From Apostichopus japonicus (taxonomy: Eukaryota; Echinodermata; Holothuroidea; Aspidochirotida; Stichopodidae), in contig NC_092564.1 of the NCBI RefSeq assembly GCF_037975245.1, positions 9,089,984 to 9,153,983 of the forward strand: a stretch of 64,000 nt of DNA. The letters are read 5' to 3'. The notes below the pieces were generated by a model. That model saw only the letters and a program-made list of their open reading frames with translations. It made no database searches and was not told the origin of the DNA. Position numbers and translations under genes: made by a program. This document shows positions 45,950-58,350 of this stretch, one piece after another (the first letter of the stretch is position 1; the number at the start of each line of letters is the position of its first letter).

Positions 45950-48590
45950 CCGTAACCAAGGCGTGTTTCCAAAACAATATTTACAGAGGGGTCATCATGA
46001 AAGTCAATCTCCGTGCCGAGTGTGGTTATTACACAAGCAAACCACATTCTTTTCAGACAATACCAACCAATAGCAAGAGGACAGTTCTATTACAAGAGTC
46101 TTTAGCTTTGAATACGTTTGGGCACGTTTTACTCTGTGACTCTTTGTTTTCAGGGTTTAAATATGTGAATGAGCCACTAATTTATTTTACTAGTATAAAT
46201 TTATAAAATATCGGGATATAATTTCATCATAGAAGACTGTCATATTTAAAAGTGTTGTATTATGTCATTTAGTGTATCTACAAATGAACTGTCATCCTGT
46301 TTGAACAGGGAGCTCTCCAAGTAACAGCTCCAAAATTGGTTTGACCACGCCAAATTCATTACGTTCCTTTAAAGACAATCTACCCTTCACGATTGTATGG
46401 GGTAAAGTAGAATTGTAATCATGGTCAATCTTGCATCAAACTTCAAGAAACGTTATACCCAAGACCAGTCACCCGCATATGATAAGGTACGTGCATGGGG
46501 GAAAGTTCCAATCCCCCTCCCCGAATGATTTTGTTGGAGCATGAACCTTAAAGAATATACTGTAGGCGGATCAAAGGCTGTGACTATGGGTTTCCTGAAA
46601 GTAAATTTTTCTTTGGAGTGCTCCCCGGAAGAAAATAACACAATTAAACTTCAAATGGGCGATGCTGAAGTATGCTTAGCCTAGATAAATAAGTAAATAA
46701 TTGGGTTTAAACGCACGGTTGTGTATTTTAATACTTTTGTAATATTTTATACCACCGGAATATCCAGTTGAGTTCATCTTCAACTGTTACATTAAAGTGG
46801 AATCCTATACAATGTAACGACTGATTACCAACAGTTACTTATATCTATAGAAGGTCGGTCACATTACTGATGGAATCAGGGAGTAAGGAGTGGGAGGAGG
46901 CGAGGAGGCGAGTAGGCGAGGAGGCGAGGAGGTGGACAGTTTGTATGGTGAAGATAGGTCTACTAAATTATCCACATATTGCGTTTCATTTTACCTCTCT
47001 TCCTTCCTCTCTTACTTCTATTTGTTACGAGTCTCGTAGGGGGCAATTTTGCCTTTTCTCAGGATAACGAAAGAAAAGTTCTGCCCCTTTTGTTGGTACT
47101 CTATCTATTTTATGGCATGGTCATTACACGAACGACTGAATGTTGTGTATATATGTTACCTGGGCATCTTCCACGAAGCATGGTCAAGTTCGTGGCGACT
47201 TTGACTGAACTGTGTAAATATTATTTAATAGACTTAACGTAAACAACCAAAAACAAAACTGTGTTTAACCTTGGCATAGCAGAACGTTCTTTCATATCCT
47301 ATAGTATAAACAAATACCAGTGTACTTGAACAAACTGTGCCTAGGACACATGAACTGTTTATAAAATTTATGAGTGTCTTCGATTTCGAACACTTCAATT
47401 AAAAGAAAACAAAAAGTTGGTCCGTGGTACGTTCTGACTTGACTGTTGAGAGACTGACATAGTTAAGACGTGTTATGATATCGGTAAACTACACCCGGGC
47501 AACGGTAGGCCTATACTGTGACTTGAAGATTAGAACTTACCAGGTGGGTCTGCTACCGAGTAAAGGAATAAGCTGTAGCCTATAGTTTTCTTGGGAAGTT
47601 TCGACTCTACAACCACTTTCAGGGACTTCTGCAATTTTATTCGCAAGATTGTCGGCTGCCCGACGTGTTCATATTCGGTAAGTGTGTGTTCATACTAACT
47701 GGGTGGTATGGGCTGAAGCAGGGAGTTGTTATGGAACATCTCCCTGGTTGAAGTGTTGGGGCGAGCGTGGGATTACAGTTGGGGCAAGGAATGGGGTGAT
47801 GAGTGATGTGTGGGGTCTAAAGAAGATGTAGGCGATATGCAGTGGTCTATGGACATAAAACTGCGTTCCTGTCTCTGTGGAAAGTGTTGGTGGGCCATTT
47901 CATTCTTCCTCTGCACTTGTCACTACAGTCAGTACAGAGTATAGACGATATATAGAATAAAGCCCGGATGATGGCACCCGTGCGATTCAAGGCAATTTAC
48001 AACGTGCTTACTATGGAAGATTCAATCGGTTAGTGTGATACGCATAATGCCCGTTAGCTTCGCGTCATACTAAAGCCCTGTCCCGCATTTGCGATTCATC
48101 GCACGACCCAATTTGCAGTACATTTTTATTTGCCACTGCGTGACTCTTACACGACTCCAAATGAAATCAATTATTTCGCCCAAAACAGCATTTGTCCAAC
48201 ATCTGTCGAAATGTACCTCCTTGATATGAAATATCTTTGCTCCATTAGTCGGTCCAAGGCCAACACGTGCATATAATCTTGTTTATTATTCAGAAATAGA
48301 ATGAAAATTTGCTTAATCGCTTGCGTTGTAAAAATAGAAGAATCCGACCAATAGTTGTTCGGGGAAGACAAACTGCAAGGACTAGCACAATCAGTTTATC
48401 TTTCCCGTACTTGTATCTTAACTTTTGTCTTAACTTATAAAAAACTTTTAAACTTAAGATTGCCACAAATTGTCAGAAACCAATGTAACTACATATTCCG
48501 AAACTGGCGTGCAGTCTGTTTTGAAACTTTGGTGGTGTTTAACATATATAGCAGATTTCCATGTAATGTTGATATATAATTCCATTTATA
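45950..48590. other. Intergenic region with no recognised gene
   Basis: Short open frames at 45997, 46453, 46870 and 46979 lack domain, splice or composition support. A local 'aggaggcgag' repeat lies at 46895-46935. Confidence 0.4.
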
Positions 48591-48593
48591 CCG

Positions 48594-48805
48594 GTGCTGT
48601 GGCCGGGCGGTGGCATTTGAAGAGTGAGGCTTAGCAATTGCATTGGGAGGTTCCGGGGTTCGATAACCGGCCGGATCATACTAGTAAGGTGTAAGTTGTA
48701 ATCCATAAGCCCGTGCTGGTTACTCCCACATTTGTGGTCGCTTAAGCGTCCTAAAACTAATCATCATCATCAGCATCCGCATCATCGTCGTCGTCGTCGT
48801 AGTCG

Positions 48806-48836
<31 letters not shown>

Positions 48837-48900
48837 TGTTGTTGTTGTTATTATTATTATTATTATTGTTGTTATTGTTATTATTATTATTATTATTTAT
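48594..48900 (+). mobile_element. tRNA-derived SINE with trinucleotide tail
   Basis: A-box-like 'gtggccgggcggtggca', B-box-like 'ggggttcgataacc', then 'ataagcccgtgctggttact' and a tail of (ATC)n, (GTC)n, (TTA/TTG)n from 48760 to 48898. The tail explains the poly-Asn and poly-Tyr frames here. Confidence 0.65.
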
Positions 48901-48959
48901 TCCTTCGGAAGTATACGGGTACACATGGACTGTATTCATAGAGAGAAGACTTGCCACTT

Positions 48960-50820
48960 GATTGTATTATTGGGGAATGACGCCCCCTATTAGGGTTTAG
49001 TAGGTAATATGAGACAGGTGTGAAATCCATCTCCTTTTATCATAACCATGGGTTCAATGGGCGCTTCTCATTGGGAAAAGATGGTCCTACGTATCACCAA
49101 AATAAATCAACAAATTAATGGAATAGAGGGACCCATTATATATGTCAATGGTCACCTACAAATTTCCCTCCACTCTCAGAAACCGTCCTTCTACAATTGC
49201 TAATGATCGCATTTATTTCTAAGGAAATTATATATTTTGAAAACTTAACTAAGACATGATCAAAAAGTGCATGATAATAATTTACTACGAATTTTAACCA
49301 GTAATTTATAATGATAGTTACGTGAGATGGGATAAAGTATTCTATTTCCTTTAAATTATATATTTCAAAACTGAACAAATAACCTGTATTTTTTTTTATT
49401 TTTTTTTTATCATTCCATTTTCGCGTTTTTTGTCAACCCTGGTTAAAATTTACGGTATGCGAACGTCAATGTGCGTACGTGCACAACCACACATTTGATG
49501 CTTTGATCTTTTACGAACCTTTTATTTATCTTTCTATTATTCGAATTATCACTAAACAGTGAAATGATTTACTGACTATAGGTCGGTAAAGAAACTAGGA
49601 CTAAAACTCACTTTCATGACTCATTTACTCAAGATCATGACGTGATGTAACTTGATTTCATAATGATGACTTTGCAAACATGCGCAGTTTACACACTTTT
49701 CAGTATTATGACAAAGTTTACATGGATTTTACTATATATAGTCTTGTCTAATAGAAGAAGCACACAACGAAAGACAATTATGCATGAAACAAACCTAAGA
49801 AATAACAACAACGGGATCTTGATTCTTCTTATTATGATTATTATTATCTTGTTTACATGGTGCAGTCTCCAACCAAGACTATTTTACTATACTTTTATGC
49901 GAATGGTTGTGATGACGTCATTTGTTGACGTATAAGTCCATCATCACCCCGTTTTCGGAGTTTAGTAAGTCTCATTGCGGGCAGGGTAGGGCTGTGTGTA
50001 CATGTATCTCCTTTAAACTACATGTTCATGTCATTCCCAAGTAGCCTACCCATATTTTTCGCAAAGACACTGAGTCTCTTTATATGAAATACATTGCGCT
50101 CTATCCAGAAATGAACAGAGCGTTTGTTTTCTTCAGTCCGTCCATTGATGATCATCATATGAACGTGCAGTCTTTTGTGAAGTCATCTATCGTGATACTT
50201 GACACGTGTCACCGAAGGATATCAGAAAATCACTTCATGACATATACACATTTTCGATAACTTTATTTTGCGTATATTAATGACAGGACCGGGTGAATTA
50301 ATCTCACGTCTCACTTTTATCAATTGAAGCTATCAAGATAAGTCAACGGTACATTCTCTCCTGTTAAGAAACAGTTCAACATATCATTCATTCATGTCGG
50401 TTCTAATTACAGTTTTGTTAACATAAAACTCCACATTTTTGGGGTCATTCCGTGTTTTTGGGCTCTGTAGAATTACATCACGTACCTTAAGTCGGTTCCG
50501 AAACCGATGTTAAGTTAACATAAATATGTGCGTTGTAACGTCTAGTATATATATAGGTCTATATACACACCACTTTTAATGTGAAGAGTTTCAGTGTCAA
50601 AGACAAAAGGACAAAGAAATGGATTTCATTAAATTTGCCGACTCACTTTAAAATGTATTGAATGTGTTTGTTCAAGTGGTACTCAAGCCTGTCGAATGAA
50701 TATTCTCAACGGTTTGACAATTATATTGGGATTTAATCAGGTATTCTACTCTACGGGAGCGCATGAAGACACCCGCAAGCAAAACGTTTATACGTATAGG
50801 ATTCAGTGCAGTTAGTCACA
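48960..50820. other. Intergenic region, no gene supported
   Basis: AT-rich. A TATA-like 'tatatatatagg' near 50547 precedes a short ATG frame at 50621 (MDFIKFADSL, then stop), too little to call a gene or promoter. Confidence 0.3.
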
Positions 50821-50829
50821 ACAGGTAAA

Positions 50830-51340
50830 TTTAATCGGTTAATTCCAGACCCCCCCTAAAGGTGCCAGAATATTCCCTGTTCATAAGCGGGGTATAACCA
50901 AATGTTTTCGTGATCGTCACACACAGTTCCCGGATCATGTACCCAAGGGTAACAGCTCTAACCCACACGATGTGGCAACAGCTCCCGGACCACACCAATG
51001 TCAAGTGTAGCTCTTCAATATTGTACCAGGGATAACGTACATGATACCAGTGTTAATGGTACTCTGATTACACCGTGGGTACCAGCTTCCTGGTCTATAC
51101 CAGAGAAACCAGCTACACTATCACACACCAGGACACCGGCCTCCCTCATATAGCAGAGGTATCCGGTTGTATGATCCCTTACCAGACGTCCTGATTCTCT
51201 CTTATACCAGGGTACAAGCTACGTCGTCACTCATCAGGGGCACCATCTCCATGGTGATCATGCCAAAGGTATCAGCTACCTGACCATACCAGGGGTACCA
51301 GTTACAAGATTGTACACCAGGGTGACATGTGACTGATTAT
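50830..51340. repeat. Degenerate tandem repeat, about 28-32-bp unit
   Basis: Recurring 'accaggg(t/g)ta', 'ccagctac' and 'tggtc(a/t)tacc' words at irregular spacing, G/C-richer than its flanks. It lies upstream of the NOX5-like gene; function unknown. Confidence 0.6.
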
Positions 51341-51994
51341 GTCAATGGTATATCAAACGCCATGTCCATACAGATTAAACCACATTATATATGTCTGTTG
51401 GAGACAAGCTAACATTCTCTTCGTGTAGAGAATACAAAGGTAAAACTCCAGTTCACGACCAAGTGCATGCCTTCTCAGCCCAAACTGGAAGTGAATAACA
51501 TCGCTTATAGGAGGATAAAGATAAGAACGGGGCAATTCAATCAATGTCGCTCTATTGATGCACAGAAGATTAGCGAATTAGGATGACTTAAAATACACCA
51601 TAATGCCTTTGTGTTGCTATACTGATAGATAAAGATTAGACGCGAAGACGAACATGGCCTATCTGTATAAACATTTAGAGTTCATCCTTGCCTAAGTAAT
51701 ACTTTTTCGGTTAGTCACTGTCGACAGTGAGTTATCACTAATGTGTAATTGACGTGCAGCTGTGCAGGAAAGCAGTTGTCTTGCGTTGCTTCCACATTGT
51801 TTAATCTGGACCAAATCTTATGGACTCCTTGTAAAGGACAAGCCATATGATATTTATTGCCCTAACAAGTGAACTATATTACGGAAGCAGGTCTCAGTAA
51901 TGACGGAGGCATGTCTCAGTAAGGAACTTCACTTTTGAATATTTCTAACAATAATCTGTGGATAATATCATTAATTTGTAAACTTGGATGTACA

Positions 51995-52090
51995 ATGACG
52001 TGGCTGGATGACATAAATCAAGCCTTCGGAGACGGGATCAAAAATATCCATGGAAACGAGCTATGTGCCGCCCTCCAGACCACTGATCAG
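51995..52090 (+). CDS. NOX5-like exon 1: first EF-hand region
   Basis: 32 codons MTWLDDINQAFGDGIKNIHG..., then ALQTTDQ, donor CAG|GTAAAA, phase 0. Aligns with the 'WLRWVTQQF...EFKAALHV' start of NOX5, with a shortened loop. Confidence 0.7.
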
Positions 52091-53784
52091 GTAAAACATA
52101 TTCTGCTTTCTTATCTGAGCCCGGGGAGGATAGCAGTCCGGAAAGGGGGGGGGATAGGATAGAAGTCCGGAAAGAGGGGGGAGAGTGGGGAAGTGGAACG
52201 TGATGGTAAACGTGATCTTTGTTTAACTTCTTTCATAAATATATGTAAACTATCTGACGGCACTCAATGGTTTCCTTTTCTCTGAGTGAAGCGTACTGTT
52301 TATTATAGGGTATTTGTTATTTTTGAATTCGTAGAAGAGAAACAAGCCTAACCATCATGACACTAAAATATATGATAAACGTTACTTGTGATGAACAACT
52401 CCCCTAAAGACCAAACATATTTGAGACAAGTGTAAGAAAGAGATACAAGTGCTTCAATCCCCTCCTCTCCCCCTTTATTCGTGTCATTATTAATTTTCTT
52501 TGATGGAAGTGATGCTTGCAAAGTTTGGTATTAAAGTACTGTAAGTTTTCACCATTGTGCAATATGAACATTGCTTTTATTTGCACCACGGTTAAGATTG
52601 GAACAGGCTATTATGGAAATACTGTACTCATAGCAGATGTTGACACCCCTGTCCCTCCTCCCTCTACTCTTCCACCCACCCCACCCACCCCACCCGCTCC
52701 ACCCACCCCGCCCACGTTACATCATTCCTCACCATCTCCCTCTGTAACAAGTCTAGTTTTCCTGTGTACTATGATCATAACATGTTTCACACACTCTCTT
52801 CAATTATTTATTTATCGATTTTCATCTCTCTTCTTCCAATGCAGGATTTTGTGAAGACGTTGTTTAAGGGTGCCAGTTCCCATGATGCATCGGAGGGCAG
52901 TTCTATACCTCTGCAGGTTTTATTCATTAAATTTCGTGTTTACTTGTCAAAACCAAATCTACAGAAGATTAGATTCATTTTGGAAATATTGGACAGCGGA
53001 GGCAAGTGATATTTTCTCCTATTACACCGAATAATTGAACTTGTTTTCTCTCTTGGTTGTAAAATGTTTGTTCATCAGGCGGGTAAAATATTTTCTGATT
53101 TATGCATATGGCTTGTAAAATGGTTCTTCCTTTACACTCGGGATGCTCGGGGCTTGGAAAATATCTAATCCTATAAATGTTAGGTTTGTTAAATGTGTGT
53201 TCGTTTTCACTTGATACCAAAACAATCGTAGGCTCAAACCTTCGCTCTCAATGGTTAAGTGATGTTTTCTCCTAAGGTTTCCTTAAAATGTACCCGCCCT
53301 ACCCCTACCCGTACCCCACCGCAACCCACCCCTCCCCATAGACCAGCCCCTTAAATTCTGTTTCGCCTATATAAGAAGTGATAGTTGATAAATCATATTC
53401 AAACAAATGGAACTCTTTACCTTGACATGCCAAGACATTAATTTATATTTTGTCATATAACGATTACTTCCATATGGTGTATGTGTAGACTATATATACA
53501 TTCGTCAAGTATATATGCGATAACAAAATGTGTGTTATTAGAATTTTGGTGGTAGGGAAAATAATTGCAACGCTAAATTTATATACACAACGATTTATCC
53601 TCATTTGCGCTTTAGACTCCAGGCTGAATTCGTTATGGTGAACACGTGATTATGACATAGAATATAAAGGGGGTAGTGACCATATAGAGGGTTATTGGGG
53701 GGGGGCAGTGCAAGATTGTGACCAGTTCTATACGCTAGCGTAGAGCAGGGTGCGTATGTGTAGGAGACATGTAGTACCGGCGTT

Positions 53785-53850
<66 letters not shown>

Positions 53851-56800
53851 CCCAAACCAGTATAAGTCTTTGGGATTAACATAACTGGTGTGACATGCAG
53901 TAGAATTGGCAACATTGCATTTACAATAATGACACGCAACCATGTGTATTGTTACAGTATTTTAAAATTTATAGCACCCCTTCACCTTGCTGTCCCCACT
54001 ACATTCTCGCAACCCACACCAATATCAATACCGATAAATAATTTAGAAGTTTAAGCCTGAAGAATAAGCCTGACAGGACAAAAAAAGGAAACTTAAAAAA
54101 GTTGTCGAAAGTGGATTTGGTATGAAGGTAGAAAGGGTATAACAGGAGGTCAATATAGTTTGCTTATGACGTTGTATGTAAGTTGTCATGCCAATTATAT
54201 GGGTTTCAATCATTACTTGATAAGAACGTAATACTAGTATGGCGCACACATAGTCGAAACGCGAGCTACCGCGGTTATCTGACACTTAAAAAGAGGCCAC
54301 CACAGGGAAATGAGGTTTGATGTAATTGTATAAAATATATTTCGACATCGTACATATTGCTCTGATTATATTTGTGAAAGAACAAATCGTCTGGGTTGTT
54401 AAGTGAACTGATTCATTGTATATAGAATGGTATCGCTAATTTGCTTAAGTTAAATGGATTAAGGCCTATCGCTGCTCTGTCTTTCATTGATATTAATCAT
54501 TGAATATCATATTCATACTGAATAATCTTACAGAACAATAGGCCTGTACTTATATATGCAGCTTCGTATCCGTTATGTTCACAGTCCAGATATCAACTGG
54601 CCTTAAAATTAAAATTATTTATATAATACTTCCTTAGTTAATTGATTTGCATTTCTATATATGAATCCAGAATATTTTCACAAATATGGCCTTTGATATT
54701 TGGTTTCAAATAACGTGTTGCGAGGAAGTTCTGAAGTATATTTCTTCTGACTGATACTTGAGCCACCTAGAATATTACAAGTGTATGAAAATAGTCACAA
54801 GATATTCAATTAGGAGCATTTATCCCACATTTGATACCGTACTTCATAACTGTTCGGTTCAAGCTGAAATCCCCGTCCATCACATCCTCCCTTGACTACT
54901 GTATTACATTTAGCCCTCTTACGAGATTTCCTTTAAGTAACCTAATGATTTTTTTTCTAGGTACTGGATTATTAGACGAAGATACCTTTCAAAGAGCTCT
55001 TCTAATATGGATGTCTTCTCAAGGAACGCCATATTGCGACAGCGATATGGCTGGTGCCACGACCAATATCATCTTTTCGACAATAGTTGGCCAATCAGAG
55101 GACAGGGTGATTACTATTCAAGAGTTATTCGATTGTTTGGCAACAAATCAAGAAGTACTTGATCATTTTGAATGGTAAGATCTAAAATAAAAGAACCCAT
55201 ACCATGATACTAACCTGGGAGGCCGACTGGAAAGCTAAACGTTAATCAAAGATGGTTGTCCTTTCATAAAAACAAAATTCCAATTCCAATGTCAAGAAGA
55301 ATATTAGATCATTGTATCGGAAAGAAAGCATGAGTTAATGATCTACTCGAATTGATCAGTTTTTACTTCTTGTTTTGGTTATAGTCCTACCTGTAAACAT
55401 AAGATGTTATTGAAAATACCGCCCTCTTATCTTCCCTCCGGCCATCTCGCGAATGGAACAAACCCAATGAATAAACGATATCATAAATTTGAAACTGGTG
55501 GATTCATGAAAAAAAAGGTACATATTGTTATAAGAGACCACAATGACATGACCGCCATCGTACTAAGAACGTCCGTAACTAATTGGGTTTCAAGTAGTCC
55601 TTCCCTGATGTTCTAACTTGAGGCAAGGGCAGTGGCGTAACTAAAGGGCGGTTAGGGCGGTACGGTCGCCCGTGGGCCGGGCTTCGTGTGGGGGGAGTAC
55701 CGAAAAATGAGACCCATCCACTGTATTAGTATTTATATTATAGGTGCAGTCAGCCAACCAAACGAACCTTATGTATTCTTTAGGGCTTGATAGTGCCATA
55801 TCCGAGGTTATTTGGGTTGCCAAATATATAAACAAAATATTGATCAAAACAAGTTTGGGCTTGGTTGAATATGATCTCTTCTTGGGGTCCATTTCTATTG
55901 CTGCAGCGGGGTCATATTGCTCATTGTGTCGCCACTGGATAGGGATTTAGCTAATATACTGCCCATTTCAATACATTGCAGCAGGCCGGGTAAAGCTATA
56001 CAGTCAGAATAACACTGAATTATCTGGTTTGCAGTTGGTTTTACACTATGAAGGCATATCTCTATATAATATTAACAGGAAAATGCCATACTTTGTTATT
56101 TATATTTCATAATATAAAGTCAGGTCTTAGTATAGACGAATCGTGTCAAAAATGAAGGCAGTATAGACCTCTGCTCTACATTCTTAACTTCCATAAATAA
56201 AGGTTTTGGAAGTTGTTTATTTACTGAAGTAATAAATCATTTCAAACAGAAGCAAATGTTTTGTAAGTCTTCCACGTCATTCACAAACTTTACTATATAT
56301 CATTATCCTAGAACATAATGGCCTTTTCACAGAAGATGATGAATCAATAACGGAAATAAAACGGCTCGTTATTTTATTATCTTTTTATTGGTACATTCGA
56401 GCAAGTCATACTATTACCAAGGAAGTTCACCTGTAGGCCTACATGTCTATAGATAGGTTTCTAGTCATCAGTGTTACCTTCATATTTAGCATGATTTTTT
56501 TTCTCAGACCTTTCAAAGGTCCATTCTTGAAGTTGTTCCAGCTTTCCCAATAATTCCTAGACATCGAACTGTGTCTAATTAAAACAATAAAATTGAATTG
56601 ACTGTGTCTGTTTATTGCTTGAGTGACCATCAAATTGACCCTAGCATGTTTTGTGAGCAACACCATGACGACTATTAAAATGGTAACCCGCGGTACATTA
56701 CAGTTGTAGACTCAGTCCATTACCGGAAGTACTGCTCTGATGCTATCATTATGCATACATAGTAGTATATATAAACCTAAATTATAAACACAATCGTTAT

Positions 56801-58269
56801 TTATTTGATATTTATGTGTCTATAACTTTCAATATTTTCCATCAAAATTATATCAAACCGGAATACCGGATGTATAACTTAAATATATAAACATATAAAT
56901 TGGCAACTTTTTAGCATGCTTAAATAGCTAAACGTTTTCGTCATTGCTTTCTTCTGTACTTCCGGTCCTTTGTATTATTCCCAGAAAATAGAGATTGTTT
57001 AATTGCACAGCTCAATTTCGCAGGGAAGGAAAATAATTTGAGGGTTTTATTAACGTGTATACGTAAAATTAAGATCGCCTATGCATGAGTGACCACTAAG
57101 CTGTACTTTCTAGCGTATTTAGATGATGACCTTTGACACTATTTGCATGTTGTACCTGCGGTTCATCACGAAACGACCAATGTTGTGGTTTTTAGTTTAT
57201 GAGTATAGTTTAGCACTCAGTCAATCGTAAAATAGATAACAAGAAAGCTTTGAATAAACCGACGTGGAACATGATTATAGTGTTTTGCAATCTAGTTAAC
57301 CTACATAGTACATATAACGTTACCGACGGTAGCGAACGAGCACATATATGATATCATATCTCACACTCTTGGTATCCAACTAACATCTCCATTGACTCAT
57401 AAAACTATGCATTCGTACCAGTAACAATATCTTGGATTACGGTTAGTTGCCAGTGATAGGTCACATGTCAAAATATCATCCATTTCACTCCAATATTTCC
57501 TAGCTTCGGACAAATAAAATCAACAAGACCTTGTTTGTTTGTTTGTTGTTTGTGAAGTTTGCTTAAATAAACCTCCCGCGAATTTTTCTGTGTTTCTGAA
57601 TCAGGAAAAAAAATGTAGCAATTGAATTTTGCTCCTTTGATATAGAAGAGTTAATTTGCTTGACCTGAGAAACACTTAATGTCAAACAGAAGGTTAAGAA
57701 GAAGAAACACGAATATTTCTTTGACAACTCCGAAACGTTCTTTAGCAAGTAATTAGCAAGAACCTGGTTCTTGGGCAACCAAGACTAACTTGACTGCATG
57801 GATTTAACATCAAATTGCTTGTTCGGTTAGTTATCATTCTTGGATTTTCTTCGCGTTATGTGCATTTTTTCTTGAGTAACCAATGTAATCGTTAAGGTGG
57901 ATTTCTGCGTCTTGGCTATACAGAGTGTATCTATTGGATGAAAAATGTCGCTGACACGTAAGGACAGTTCATTCTCTTATATTTTCAGCCATTTTAGAGC
58001 AGGAGGTGGCTCACCAAAAAGAAGGCGTTCACTCATCTCGAGGCTGACCCCTTCATGTCCCAGACGTTATTGTACAATAGCATATGTACTTCACAACCAA
58101 CGAAAAATTTACAGTGTATTGTTAATAATCCTTGTTTCTTTGTTGGCTTTTCTTTGGAACGCCTGGAAATATATTGAAGATGGACAGCTTGTGGCCGTTG
58201 GTAAGTAAACAGAAAAAAATCAACAAGGTCCAAAGTTTGCTGATACATATTTAGCCTATATTTATATAG

Positions 58270-58350
<81 letters not shown>

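Noticed and set aside
46453-47242. Small genes in the intergenic region
   Set aside because: No recognisable domain, no splice partners, and composition equal to the surrounding DNA.
48757-48957. Poly-Asn / poly-Asp protein
   Set aside because: Translation of the trinucleotide tail of a SINE.
55404-55616. An additional NOX5-like exon
   Set aside because: Splice signals are plausible, but the exit phase does not fit exon 4, and exons 3 and 4 join properly without it.
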